Assembly (NCBI RefSeq): GCF_003054445.1
Contig: NC_042507.1
Span: 2,356,001 to 2,420,000, forward strand
Length of the DNA: 64,000 nt
Reading direction: 5' to 3'
Source: Pichia kudriavzevii
Taxonomy: Eukaryota > Ascomycota > Pichiomycetes > Pichiales > Pichiaceae
Made by a program: the position numbers and the translations under genes. The notes beneath the pieces were generated by a model, which was not told the DNA's origin, searched no databases, and saw nothing but the letters and a program-made list of their open reading frames with translations. Positions 37,152-47,082 of this stretch are shown in pieces (position 1 is the stretch's first letter; every line of letters begins with the position of its first letter).

Positions 37152-37766
37152 ATGCTAATGCTCAGCAGAAAATCTACCCGGAGCTTTGCGTCCATCAACA
37201 AACTGGCATTAATGTCCATGCGTACATTTTCTACAGCAAAACAACAATTTGCAATCTCTCGTAAGCATAACTATGAAACTGACGCTACAATTTCTATTGA
37301 TCCAATCACCGGTAAAAAGATTTTCAAGAAACCTATGACTATAAACACGGAGTTACCAGACGATCCAAGACCAAAGCAAAGATTCCAGTCAGCTTTGGCG
37401 TTTGTAGTTTTTGCTGTCGGCATGACCGCTGCATGTGCAGGAATTTTCAACTATGAAAAAACATCATCTCCTATTATGAATGCTACAATGTATTTCCTTA
37501 GACGTAGTAAAGATGCTAGAGAATTGTTAGGCCGTAAGATCACATACGATGGTATGATTCCTTGGATTCATGGGGAAGTGAACACTATGAAAGGTGTGGT
37601 TGATTGTTATACCTACATTTCAGGTGACAAGGCATCTGCCAAAATGATTTTAAAGGCAGAAAAAGATTCACAAGATAGATTTGTCATAAGGGAATGGACC
37701 TTAACCTCTGATGACGGTAGGGTCGTTGACTTATCGTCGGATGCCAGTGTCGATTTGGTCTTTTGA
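37152..37766 (+). CDS. COA1: Cytochrome c oxidase assembly factor Coa1
   Basis: This 204-residue protein matches Coa1 (197 residues in S. cerevisiae), an inner-membrane assembly factor that joins Mss51 and Shy1 steps of Cox1 maturation. It starts with a mitochondrial presequence (MLMLSRKSTRSFASINKLAL). Next come the conserved PITGKKIFKKPMTINTELPD segment and one membrane helix (ALAFVVFAVGMTAACAGIFN) at about residues 77-98. The intermembrane-space domain follows, with MNATMYFLRRSKDARELLG, WIHGEVNTMKGVVDCYTYI and a C-terminal beta region. The same Coa1/Tim21-like fold is seen in related assembly factors. Confidence 0.9.
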   Translation: MLMLSRKSTRSFASINKLALMSMRTFSTAKQQFAISRKHNYETDATISIDPITGKKIFKKPMTINTELPDDPRPKQRFQSALAFVVFAVGMTAACAGIFNYEKTSSPIMNATMYFLRRSKDARELLGRKITYDGMIPWIHGEVNTMKGVVDCYTYISGDKASAKMILKAEKDSQDRFVIREWTLTSDDGRVVDLSSDASVDLVF

Positions 37767-38041
37767 AGGATCACTCCATGATATACATGAATGTTTATTT
37801 TTTGTACTTGTAAATATTAAAGAATGAAACTGCTAATGCTAGGTTGCGATTTTTTGCTTGCGTGTTGTACATAATAAGGGGAAAAAATACAAATACTAGT
37901 CTAATAAAAATACAGATACGCCTAATGTCTGATAACTAGTGAAAGTAAACGTTCTAATTAGACCCGGAACAATGTAAAGTTTCATTAAGAGTATTTCTTA
38001 TAATTTCAACTAATTCATAGTGTTGATGAATCTTCTTGTAT

Positions 38042-39208
38042 TCATAGTTTGCGGTATGTGTCTAGCCACTCCTTCCTTTTTCTGTCATGTGTTTGCTCGG
38101 CTAGATTCTCTTCATCTTCCAATACTTGATAACTATCAGCAGATTTGTTTCTTCTATGCAAGTTTCCCTTTGATGGTGATGCATGTCTTGAGTATGGTGC
38201 ATCATGCATATCATCAGACCCACTTTCCGCATTACTTTCAATATTTATGTCGTCTTGTTCATATGATGAATTGTCTTCCAAGTTCAGTATCAGTTTCTTT
38301 CTCGCTGGGGGTGTATCAAAAGGAGAAACATGGAAAGGCTCCGATTTGGGTAGAGACTCGGTATCCGCTGTGAAGTTCACGTTGTGATTATTTACATTTG
38401 AATTTTCTACTCCTTTTGATTTCACGGGACTTCCAGAGGCTATACTCAAACTTTTATCACTGCTTTTTTTTAACGGTGAAGTGAAATCACCGAGACTTGA
38501 TGAATTGACCATAGCCCTCGGAAATATTGGAGAATCTTCCTGCAACAGTTTATACAAGTCCATACTTGAATGAGATTGGTGGTTATTAACTTTACTTGGG
38601 GTCATTGCCGGGTTCATCTTTAAGTCTTTTTCATTGAATGTACTTGAAGACTCTTCAGCATGCGTATTCCCGTCAAACACAGGAATCATCGATTCATAGT
38701 ACGTCTTGAAATTGTTGTCATTTTTTGTGGCTAAAGACAACTTTGATCCAGGAGTTTCCACACCATTAGAATTTTTGTTACCACCTTCATTGTTCTTGGA
38801 GACAAGTCTAAGGCCCATGATCTTGGATGTTTTCCTGATGTTATAGTTACCATTCTTGATGACAAATTCACCATTTACTTCATCAAATCGATTCCCTTCA
38901 CTCTCATAACTGCGTCTGTTACTATTAATATCTCTTCGACTCTCGGAATTTCTAGAGCCACTATCCTCGTCGTCAACAGGCGTCCTTTCTTTAGAGTAAT
39001 GGCGCTGTCTTTGTTTCCTTGGAGACGCCATCATGTTGTCCAGGTCGAGATCGTTGATCTCGTCATAGTCGTCCACGTCCTTATGTAGCTCCAGATCCTT
39101 CTGATAGTGAAGTCTTTGTCTGTACCAAAAAGCCCCCGCCACGACCAAGCAGACAAAGGTGGGGACCCCAATCGCCAGCCCCACAGCCAAACCAGTAGTG
39201 CTGAACAT
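38042..39208 (-). CDS. SKG6: Skg6/Tos2-family single-pass membrane protein (polarised growth)
   Basis: This 388-residue protein has the Skg6 transmembrane signature: a short N-terminus, a membrane helix GLAVGLAIGVPTFVCLVVAG (residues 6-25), and then the conserved cytosolic AFWYRQRLHYQKD...YDEINDLDLDNM. The family includes Skg6, Tos2 and Axl2-like membrane anchors that bind Cdc24-linked polarity scaffolds in S. cerevisiae. The remaining 330 residues are Ser/Asn-rich and probably disordered, with several SP motifs, a LYKLLQEDSPIFPRAMV element (a likely peptide motif) and the tail RKRKEWLDTYRKL. Upstream the frame is open to a GTG only; with ATG 39208 the extracellular part is nearly absent. The symbol is a family label, not proven orthology. 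Confidence 0.75.
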   Translation of the reverse strand: MFSTTGLAVGLAIGVPTFVCLVVAGAFWYRQRLHYQKDLELHKDVDDYDEINDLDLDNMMASPRKQRQRHYSKERTPVDDEDSGSRNSESRRDINSNRRSYESEGNRFDEVNGEFVIKNGNYNIRKTSKIMGLRLVSKNNEGGNKNSNGVETPGSKLSLATKNDNNFKTYYESMIPVFDGNTHAEESSSTFNEKDLKMNPAMTPSKVNNHQSHSSMDLYKLLQEDSPIFPRAMVNSSSLGDFTSPLKKSSDKSLSIASGSPVKSKGVENSNVNNHNVNFTADTESLPKSEPFHVSPFDTPPARKKLILNLEDNSSYEQDDINIESNAESGSDDMHDAPYSRHASPSKGNLHRRNKSADSYQVLEDEENLAEQTHDRKRKEWLDTYRKL

Positions 39209-39478
39209 CGTCTGACTAGTTTCTGCTCTGGTACGTGTCTGATTGCTCAAATACAAGACAAGATCCCTCCATTGGTTCACTCTAACATAAGGGGCTGTCT
39301 AAACAAGAACCTACTTTTCTTAGTTTTTTTTTTGACTTTTCAGGATTTCCTGACGCGGTCGAGACTCACGTTATGACAGGCACTTTGTTCCCTTCCATTT
39401 TTTGTTCTTTTTAAAAGTTGTTTCAACTCGTATTTACAGGCGGTTCAGTTCTATATATCAGTAATATACAAAAAGAGG

Positions 39479-41866
39479 TTACTCTTCTAACTTTTCTTGA
39501 CGGCGGGTCCATTTGGCCCCCCTCCGCACAACCTTTAAGAGCTCTTTGGCAAAACTCGTGTAACCGAGGCGTTCGCAAAGGCTCAACAAACTTTTCAAGT
39601 GGTATTTGCTCCACACAAATCTGTTCTGCGAGCTAAGAACGAGCTTGTAGGCATCCCCAACATTACCTGTATGTGTGAGTGCGCTCAGCATTAGCCTTGC
39701 AAACTTGAAGTCAGCAACATCTTGTTGGGCGGGAGTAAGCCGTTGGAAGCTTTCACTTTTACGGAAACTTCCACGTTCTGTCCATATCTTTTGTGCAAAT
39801 GCTAAACTTGCTTGATGTCTTGCTACATGCATTGCCATGTTGTAAAACCGATCATTCCGCGGTAATTTACCCATTGGTAGGTGGCTAAATGCAGATTCTA
39901 TAGGGTTCACAGAAGTAGTACTAGTATTGTTTCTATCAGTTTCATTTTCAATATCGACTGCGTCTGACCCATCAGGTTCCTCAATATTGATGACTTCCCC
40001 CTGCAAACTGGAAGTGTCAAAGTATGTCAACCTATTCCACTCACTTTCAAATGTCTCTAAGAGGCCGTATCTGCCAACGATATAGAGGTATGCTTCCACT
40101 AGACTTTCACTAATGTAGGATCCCTTAACATCCAAATCAAGTATATATCTCCAAATGGCATGGGCTTCGCTTAGCATCAACTTGGTATTTGATCCGTCAA
40201 AATCAATCAATGGCAGTAAAGGTGGTGAATTGGAATGGAAGTCAAAACTTGTCAATTCCAAAACTTTTGTACGAATTGCCCTAACCCTGGAATCGACGAT
40301 TCCCACCGGTGTATGAGTTTTACCACCTTTAGCGGCATCCATTATGTCACCTACCTTATAGTATGCATTGAATAACCATTTGGTAGCTCTTGGATGCGGT
40401 AATTGTATGTTTCCTGCCAATTTAGTATTAGTTTCGCATATGTTCATCCAGATACCACGAACAAATGGCAAGTCACCATCAACATATGCTAAATACATCA
40501 TTATCTCCATCACTTGACTATCTACTGGGTATCCATTTTCATAATATTGAATTATATAATTCCAACCTTGCGAAACAAGCCCTCTCCTTGCTCCACAACC
40601 TTTGGCCAAAGCAAGTAAAGCTTCAGGCTCAGGCTTGATATCCTTTTCTTGCATTTCCTCATGAACAGAAATACCGTGCTCTATATTGTTATGTAAAGTA
40701 TCTAGTAAAATCATTGATGTATAAGTATGGGGAGATGGCGATGTAGACAATGACAAGAACTTCATCGTATCAAATGTTTGCTTAGCCAATTCATAATTGT
40801 CCAGCCTAATATACATTTGCATGATTGATGTATAGATTATGGGAGAGTTCATCATTGGATTTTTATCTTTTGGTAACTGGTTCAATTCACTGACATATTT
40901 ACGAACACTTACTACATCACCAAGTCGAGCATAGTGATTCAACAATATAGATTTAGTGGTAATATTGGCCTTGATAGGTTCGTCACGAGTAGTCACATTA
41001 GCTGTTTCCTTTTTGTCATTTTGTTCACCCAAATCGACATCCTTTAATAGCAAGTCAACTATCGTCTTTGCCTTGCCTTTTGGTAACAAATTACACAAAG
41101 CCAATAGGTCATTAAGGACACGAACATCACCCCATAAAACACCACTTGTTAAAGCTAACTCATGTAGCTTTTCAACAATTGGTATTTTATCTTTTCTAGG
41201 AATAACACTCACGAGTTTGTGGAAATCAAACCCTGTAAACGGCTCATCAACAAGTGTTTCACTAAGTGGATCACAGACACTGCTTTGCAAAATCGCATCT
41301 ATAACCGGCTCCCAGCGTGCTGTTTCTCTTTGTGTTATATTAGATATTTGCTCTGTTGTTAATATCTTGGTAATCGATCCAGGTAAGGGGACATATGGCT
41401 TTGGCGATGGAAACAATGTCATTAAATCGTCGCAGTTGTTCAAATCAAGTCTTGAACTTGGTGAATCTGCCATACTGGAGTCTCCAATTTGCAATTTTTC
41501 TTCAACAGTTTGCTCTTGAGATGATATGCCTAATGCATCGAACACTTCGTCTATATCCTTTTCAGTTGCCTCATCAGAACCCTTGTGCCCTAATTCATTT
41601 GAGAGATCAACCTTCTGTTTTTCCTCTTTCTTTTTTTGTATTTCCATCTTGACCTCCTTAGTCATTTTTTCTAAAGCTAGTAACTGTTCATTTAATCTGG
41701 AGTTCACTCGATTCAGATCTTTTGTATCGATGTTCTCCTTTTTATGCCTAAGATTTGAAATTTGAGACATGCTAAATTCCCGCTTTAGTTTAGGACATAC
41801 CGTTGACGAATCTCTAAAAAGGTTTCGGCAGAGATACCCTCTACTAAATGTATATCTTCTGAGCAT
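39479..41866 (-). CDS. CCM1: Mitochondrial PPR protein, Ccm1-like
   Basis: This 795-residue protein begins with a mitochondrial presequence (MLRRYTFSRGYLCRNLFRDS) and a charged coiled-coil region (residues 60-110). It then has pentatricopeptide-type helical pairs, clearest at about 330-430: TKSILLNHYARLGDVVSVRK, IYTSIMQMYIRLDNYELAKQ and TYTSMILLDTLHNNIEHGIS. Length, coiled-coil start and PPR distribution match Ccm1/Dmr1, which is needed for 15S rRNA stability and for intron removal from COB and COX1 in S. cerevisiae mitochondria. PPR proteins diverge quickly, so the orthology is moderate. The large fraction without clear PPR repeats at the C-terminus also fits Ccm1. Confidence 0.68.
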   Translation of the reverse strand: MLRRYTFSRGYLCRNLFRDSSTVCPKLKREFSMSQISNLRHKKENIDTKDLNRVNSRLNEQLLALEKMTKEVKMEIQKKKEEKQKVDLSNELGHKGSDEATEKDIDEVFDALGISSQEQTVEEKLQIGDSSMADSPSSRLDLNNCDDLMTLFPSPKPYVPLPGSITKILTTEQISNITQRETARWEPVIDAILQSSVCDPLSETLVDEPFTGFDFHKLVSVIPRKDKIPIVEKLHELALTSGVLWGDVRVLNDLLALCNLLPKGKAKTIVDLLLKDVDLGEQNDKKETANVTTRDEPIKANITTKSILLNHYARLGDVVSVRKYVSELNQLPKDKNPMMNSPIIYTSIMQMYIRLDNYELAKQTFDTMKFLSLSTSPSPHTYTSMILLDTLHNNIEHGISVHEEMQEKDIKPEPEALLALAKGCGARRGLVSQGWNYIIQYYENGYPVDSQVMEIMMYLAYVDGDLPFVRGIWMNICETNTKLAGNIQLPHPRATKWLFNAYYKVGDIMDAAKGGKTHTPVGIVDSRVRAIRTKVLELTSFDFHSNSPPLLPLIDFDGSNTKLMLSEAHAIWRYILDLDVKGSYISESLVEAYLYIVGRYGLLETFESEWNRLTYFDTSSLQGEVINIEEPDGSDAVDIENETDRNNTSTTSVNPIESAFSHLPMGKLPRNDRFYNMAMHVARHQASLAFAQKIWTERGSFRKSESFQRLTPAQQDVADFKFARLMLSALTHTGNVGDAYKLVLSSQNRFVWSKYHLKSLLSLCERLGYTSFAKELLKVVRRGAKWTRRQEKLEE

Positions 41867-42785
41867 TTTTTTTTAGCTTTTGGTCTACTCAGAAAGTGTC
41901 TGCTATAATCAATTGCAAAGGCATACGTTAAGCCTTGCAAGATTTCGTATTTTAAAAAAAAAAAGTAATACTTGAAAATTTTCACGTTCCAAAATGGGAA
42001 AAGCAAAACCTCACCTTAAAACACCATTTAAATCTCATTCTTTTATTTAAGGGAGCAACTAAAACCTCCTGGTCACTAGGATGTGCCCCTTCAATATATA
42101 TTTTACTTAAACAAATCGGACTAACTGCTAGATATTTTTTGTACCAAAATAAGTATGTAAGGGTGCATTTTCTACTGAAGAACATTTAGAGAAAAAAACC
42201 TGTTTTCCTTCCTCAATAGATTTTTGGCAAAAGAAAAGTAGCAAAAACTGTCATCACAAGGTGGCATCCTTATATAGAAAGTTTGACTCCACATCAAAGC
42301 AAACCACCAGCAGCTACTTCAGTCTTAAAATCCGATCAGAAAAAAAAGTAGTAAACGTTCGTCGATCAGTTCCCGACCCCATAATTTTTTCAGGTGGACA
42401 ATATTTCAGTTAGGGTATTTTCACCACTAACAAGTGCTTCCTGCTGTCAAGATTTGTTTCTTTTTGTGCCTTCTAATGGTTCCAAAATTACCACTTTGTT
42501 TGCTTTCAATATATCATCTTCACGGTTGGTTACTTTTAGAGCCACATTCGTTCCATCAGGGTTTCTTTTGGTCACATTTCCTTCCCTTTTCGTTCGTTCC
42601 ATTTTTTTTTCTATTCCGTACCCGCCACGTTTATATGAAATTGGGATAGAGAAAAGAAAAACACGTATACAAAACTCACAAAACTAATTAAAAGAAGGGA
42701 TAAATCTATTAGAGTTCAACAACTATAAAAGTACATATGTGTTTTCTTAATGTGTCTATCTATTTTTTCTCTACCCATACATTAG
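41867..42785. other. Large spacer: CCM1 promoter, possible small gene, SBE2 3' region
   Basis: CCM1 and SBE2 are both on the minus strand but are separated by 919 bp, far more than most spacers here. The left part holds the CCM1 promoter with poly(A) tracts (41954-41966). The right part contains a possible 51-codon gene (42447-42602, minus), listed separately. Frames on the plus strand over the same stretch begin with GTG or are internal and are not called. Confidence 0.6.
42447..42602 (-). CDS. Possible small gene, 51 residues, function unknown
   Basis: An ATG at 42602-42600 follows a run of nine A residues (an excellent yeast start context) and opens a 51-codon frame ending in TGA. The product is charged and hydrophilic: it starts MERTKREGNVTKRNPDGTNV, continues ALKVTNREDDILKANKVV and ends ILEPLEGTKRNKS. 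It has no low-complexity bias, unlike most chance frames in AT-rich DNA. It sits in an unusually wide spacer between two same-strand genes. I recognise no family, and a frame of this length can arise by chance, so it is a candidate only. Confidence 0.33.
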   Translation of the reverse strand: MERTKREGNVTKRNPDGTNVALKVTNREDDILKANKVVILEPLEGTKRNKS

Positions 42786-44996
42786 CTAATTTATCAAACC
42801 ATAATGTTTTAGAACATGTGTAAAAAAGTTTTCAATGCTCTTGTCATCGTCTCCGATATACAAATGAGCCTTGGAATGGAATATCACCTGTAAATTATTC
42901 CACCCAAAATGGTAATCTCTGATGATACATGCAATTAAAGCAAAAAAAAGCCTCGTACCTCTTTCACCACCTAAACACCAGAATACAATGATTAATTCAA
43001 TGCATTTGGATAATACATCTCTTGGCAAATCTAAAATTAAATCCAATCCTGTTGGAATACTTAAAATAGAATAATCATCTTTGAAGTCTTTGAAGAGTTT
43101 CGTCACGGTGTCTTTAGTTAGCATACTGTCGAAGCTGGCTTTAAACTTAAAAGTAAAAATGTAAACATGCAACCAATAAACAATTGATCTAGTTTCAAGA
43201 ACAGAATAATTCTTTCGTAAAAGTGTCAATCCAATTTTGGCTAATCTGGGGAGCATAGTTTGTAGTGGTAGGGCGGGAACTTTAGGTAGTAGACTTATGT
43301 CTACATTTTTAGATGGGATTGGGCGTGCAATTGGTTGTAGAACCGTCTGTAGTGAGATGGTTTCTTCTGGTGTTAAAACAGTAGTCCCCTTTTCAAAGAG
43401 TGAAGCAACATCTAAATCATCCATTTTATCAGGAAATTCGGAATTTTCTTCAGCGTTTTCTTTGGAGAATGGCGGAATAAATAAGAAAGATTTACCAACC
43501 TTATGTGCTAATAAATTTTGGAATAGTTTGAATCTTATCGAAGGCTCAATTTCAGACACCAATATATATTTTCTGACTTCCTTGCAATTCGAATACGTTA
43601 AGTTGGGTTTTTCAGATAGATACTTTAACCTGGAATCACCTATAACACGATCGTGTTCTAACTTCACCAAGTGCTTAGAGTTTTTCAATGCTTTCTTACT
43701 TGAATATTTTACCAGCTTTTTGAATTCTTGTTCATGCTTATGTAGTTCTGAAGAATTCTTTGGAGGGATCCATGCTGGTCTGGTTACAGTGAGGTGAGCT
43801 AATTTCTCTGATGATGCAAGTGACAAATCATCTATTTTTGCAACCATTTTAGGGTCATCAGTCACTGGTTTTGGTTGTTGTCTTCGTGCTTCTAGTTCCT
43901 CCATTGCTTGGTTATGCGACGAATATTCATAAAAGGTAGAAAGTTGTCTTGCGGTTGGTGACAGCGTGTTGAAAGATTGTGTTTTATTCAATGTTGGACT
44001 CTCAAATGGTTTTGATGTTGCCGAAGACGGCTGTTCACCATTCATACTGATTGGTGTACGCGGAGGATGCCCAAACGTGGCGTCATTACCAATCTTACCA
44101 GGTAATGGGGATGGCGGGATGATCAGGTTCGATTCTGATTCATTCCAAGCCTTCTTCAGTGCTTCTGTCGATTGCAAGGCGCCAGCATTTTGGAACATTC
44201 TCAGTGAAGAGGCAGATGCAATAGGAACGTTATACATAAACATGTCCATATTTTCGTCACCTGGCATCAGGTAATCATTGTCATTGTCAAACAGTTTGTC
44301 CTTTTCTTTCTTTGTCAAAGGTTGGGCACTACGTCGACGAGGCAATTTCGTAGTGGTGCTAGCCTTTAAAGGAAATTGATGCCTTGGAGAGTGTTGGCTC
44401 AGCTGAAGAGAAGACCTGTTCTGTCTAGGAGGGGCTATGATAGGAGAGGTTACTGAAAAAGTAGGAGTAATCAATGATGGACTAGATCTGAACCTCTGAG
44501 ACAAAATGGGTTTCTTATCTTGTGGTGAATGTGAATTACCTAGTTTTGGGGAATACTTTTGTTTATTAAACGACGATCTTCGGAGTGTGGAAGTGGAAAG
44601 TGAAACATCCACATGCGAGCTAGTAATGTAAGGGTGTAGCGTGGAGTTATCGTCGTCAAGGATGTCGTTGTTGTCTGAAGCATTGGATGCGCTAATTATC
44701 ATATCCGAAGTGTTACCACTATATGCTGAAGATACCATACTATCATCCACGAAGGAATCGATACTCGTATCACCGGCTGTCTGTGTCGATAGATTCTTCA
44801 CCATGTTCTCAGTGAGTCCACGAGGCGGGTTGTATGTCGACGGCCTTTTCTCGGCATGTATATATTCTTCCGAGGATAATTTGGAATCACGTTTCAGTTG
44901 GGGAGACGTGGTGGGAGACGTGGCTATGACAGAGATGCCAAACCCCCTAGACAAGGACGAGACTTTTCTCTTATGATTGTTTTCCACCATTTGCAT
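42786..44996 (-). CDS. SBE2: Sbe2/Sbe22-family protein (bud-wall growth)
   Basis: This 736-residue protein has a disordered Ser/Pro-rich N-terminal 400 residues and a structured C-terminal 330. The latter starts with RPAWIPPKNSSELHKHEQEF, KLVKYSSKKALKNSKHL and GDSRLKYLSEKPNLTYSNCK. It continues with IEPSIRFKLFQNLLAHKVG and ends in helices such as LPRLAKIGLTLLRKNYSVLE, ECIELIIVFWCLGGERGTRL-like KCIELIIVFWCLGGERGTRL, and FFTHVLKHYGLIN. This resembles Sbe2/Sbe22, Golgi-linked proteins that carry cell-wall components to the growing bud in S. cerevisiae (864 and 852 residues). The paralogy cannot be resolved. Confidence 0.72.
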   Translation of the reverse strand: MQMVENNHKRKVSSLSRGFGISVIATSPTTSPQLKRDSKLSSEEYIHAEKRPSTYNPPRGLTENMVKNLSTQTAGDTSIDSFVDDSMVSSAYSGNTSDMIISASNASDNNDILDDDNSTLHPYITSSHVDVSLSTSTLRRSSFNKQKYSPKLGNSHSPQDKKPILSQRFRSSPSLITPTFSVTSPIIAPPRQNRSSLQLSQHSPRHQFPLKASTTTKLPRRRSAQPLTKKEKDKLFDNDNDYLMPGDENMDMFMYNVPIASASSLRMFQNAGALQSTEALKKAWNESESNLIIPPSPLPGKIGNDATFGHPPRTPISMNGEQPSSATSKPFESPTLNKTQSFNTLSPTARQLSTFYEYSSHNQAMEELEARRQQPKPVTDDPKMVAKIDDLSLASSEKLAHLTVTRPAWIPPKNSSELHKHEQEFKKLVKYSSKKALKNSKHLVKLEHDRVIGDSRLKYLSEKPNLTYSNCKEVRKYILVSEIEPSIRFKLFQNLLAHKVGKSFLFIPPFSKENAEENSEFPDKMDDLDVASLFEKGTTVLTPEETISLQTVLQPIARPIPSKNVDISLLPKVPALPLQTMLPRLAKIGLTLLRKNYSVLETRSIVYWLHVYIFTFKFKASFDSMLTKDTVTKLFKDFKDDYSILSIPTGLDLILDLPRDVLSKCIELIIVFWCLGGERGTRLFFALIACIIRDYHFGWNNLQVIFHSKAHLYIGDDDKSIENFFTHVLKHYGLIN

Positions 44997-45278
44997 GTCC
45001 TCGACGCCTTTTTCCTACTGCCTACTCTTATCCAGGTGCTTCTTGTCCTCCTTCTTTGAATTTCCGTCAAATTGACACCACTGTCAGTTTTCATGGAAAA
45101 AAAAAACATAAACGGAGAAGCCGGCAGTGCACCTAGCGTAAACTGCCTTGGGCTGAGACTTTCCTCTTTCGGAAAAGTTCACACTCTACAAGTCTGAGTT
45201 CCGGAATTCGTGTGTATATGTACCATTACAATAAGGATAATACCCATGCACGCTATAGAAGGGATATATAGAGGAGCT

Positions 45279-46802
45279 TTATACGTGTTCAACAATACTT
45301 TTGACGACAGTGTATTCGTCAATACCATAAACACTTCCCTCACGGCCAAAACCGGAGCATCTTACTCCGCCAAATGGTAGAGCTGCTTCACTGATAAGTC
45401 CGGTGTTAATTCCGACCATACCAAAATCAAGTCCTTCCTGTGCAATGCGGCATTCCTTCACATCATCGCTGAATACATATGCCGCAAGACCGACGTCTTC
45501 ACTGTTGCGATTTGCCTGTAAAAGTAGGGATTCCATTGACCCACTGTATCTGATGAGAGAAGCAACTGGTCCGAAAATCTCGGTTTCGTAGATCTTCATT
45601 TCTGGAGTAACGTCTCCTAAAACCGTTAAGTCATAAAAGTTAGGTCCAAGATCAGGTCTCTTTTTACCACCCAGCAAGACCTGGGCACCCTTGGAGATAG
45701 CATCATCTACCAAACCTGCGACTTTATTTAAAGCACGCTCATGAATCAGAGGCCCGTGGGTGACGCTCGGATCCATACCAGGTCCCAGTCTTGTATTCCG
45801 TTTTAATTTTTCTAGTAACAATTTGACAAAATCATCATAGATGGCATCATGTAGATATACTCTATTGACACACACGCATGTCTGACCAGAACTTCTAAAC
45901 TTTGCTGCAATTAATCCGTCTACAGCCTTTTCTAAGTCATTGATTTTGTTGCTTACAACAAAAGGACTGTTACCACCCAATTCCATCGACATTTTCTTTA
46001 CTGTACTAGCACTTTGCTGGTAAAGGAGCTTTCCGATTTTTGTGCTTCCAGTGAAACTGATTTTTCTTAAGTGAGGCGACTCGCAATATCTTGTACCAAA
46101 CTCGGGTGTTCTTTCGTATTCAACAGGGACAATATTAACCACCCCCGCTGGAACTCCAACATCCTCGCATATCTTTGCAAATGCCAAGGCTGTTAATGGG
46201 GTTTCCGCAGCGGGTTTTATTATAGTTGTACATCCAGCAGCAATTGCAGCACCTAACTTTCTGGTGATCATTGCCAAGGGAAAATTCCACGGAGTTAAAA
46301 TACCAACAGCACCAACAGGGACCCTGTATGCGTAAATTCTCTTTCTAGGATCACTGGAGTAAATAATCTCACCGTTTAATCTAGGGGCTTCCTCCGAAAA
46401 CCATTCCATAAAGCTAGCTCCATACTTCACTTCTCCCAATGAATCAGCCAATGGTTTTCCATTTTCCAAAGTCATGAGCTTAGCCAAATCATCGGCATTG
46501 GCTAAGATTGCATCATTCAGTTTGCGTAATAATCTGCTTCTCCACCTTGGAGTAGTTTTCTTGAATGCCTCAAAGGATGTAGCCGTATTTTCAAATGCTA
46601 TGCTCAGCTGCGATTCAGAGGTAGCTGTAACGTCGGTTAATGTTGTGCCATCAAATGGATTAGTCACTCCGAACTTTGGACCATTAGCAGAAATAAATTC
46701 ACCACCAATATATGGGACAGTTTTGATCAATTCTTGATTCTTTATTACAGAGAGTGTCTGTAAATTCGACTTAATCGATGAACTGTAGAATCTTCTTAAC
46801 AT
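45279..46802 (-). CDS. UGA2: Succinate-semialdehyde dehydrogenase, NAD(P)+
   Basis: This 507-residue protein is an aldehyde dehydrogenase of the succinate-semialdehyde type, the last step of the GABA shunt. Motifs: VGAVGILTPWNFPLAMITRK, the cofactor region AGCTTIIKPAAETPLTALAF, FTGSTKIGKLL, MELGGNSPFVV with the general-base Glu, and the catalytic Cys309 in FRSSGQTCVCVNRVY. The sequence beginning MLRRFYSSSIKSNLQT looks like a mitochondrial presequence, whereas S. cerevisiae Uga2 is usually described as cytosolic. An in-frame ATG at 46991 would add 63 residues of mixed composition including an internal hydrophobic stretch; the ATG at 46802 is preferred because it starts the presequence. Confidence 0.9.
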   Translation of the reverse strand: MLRRFYSSSIKSNLQTLSVIKNQELIKTVPYIGGEFISANGPKFGVTNPFDGTTLTDVTATSESQLSIAFENTATSFEAFKKTTPRWRSRLLRKLNDAILANADDLAKLMTLENGKPLADSLGEVKYGASFMEWFSEEAPRLNGEIIYSSDPRKRIYAYRVPVGAVGILTPWNFPLAMITRKLGAAIAAGCTTIIKPAAETPLTALAFAKICEDVGVPAGVVNIVPVEYERTPEFGTRYCESPHLRKISFTGSTKIGKLLYQQSASTVKKMSMELGGNSPFVVSNKINDLEKAVDGLIAAKFRSSGQTCVCVNRVYLHDAIYDDFVKLLLEKLKRNTRLGPGMDPSVTHGPLIHERALNKVAGLVDDAISKGAQVLLGGKKRPDLGPNFYDLTVLGDVTPEMKIYETEIFGPVASLIRYSGSMESLLLQANRNSEDVGLAAYVFSDDVKECRIAQEGLDFGMVGINTGLISEAALPFGGVRCSGFGREGSVYGIDEYTVVKSIVEHV

Positions 46803-47082
46803 TGTGTTTACTATGCAGGAACTCGAAGTACAATAGGAAAATATGCGTATAAAGACAATGATAAATCCAAGGTATTTATAATATTTGGCCTCGGTATCAG
46901 TAACCTGGAGAAAAAAAAAAGCCTCAGGTCCGTACATCGTAGTTGTATGCTCTACCGTGCAAGTTTTCCTTACGTTTTTTTTTTCTATCATTTAGTTATT
47001 AGGCGGATATAGAAAGTATTATACATGGAACACGATCGAATAAAAATTAGAAAACACATTCAAATATCTATAATTTTGTAGT

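Noticed and set aside
42394-42687. Plus-strand frames over the CCM1-SBE2 spacer
   Set aside because: They start with GTG or inside, are rich in Phe/Ser/Leu, and look like the reverse of the better minus-strand candidate.
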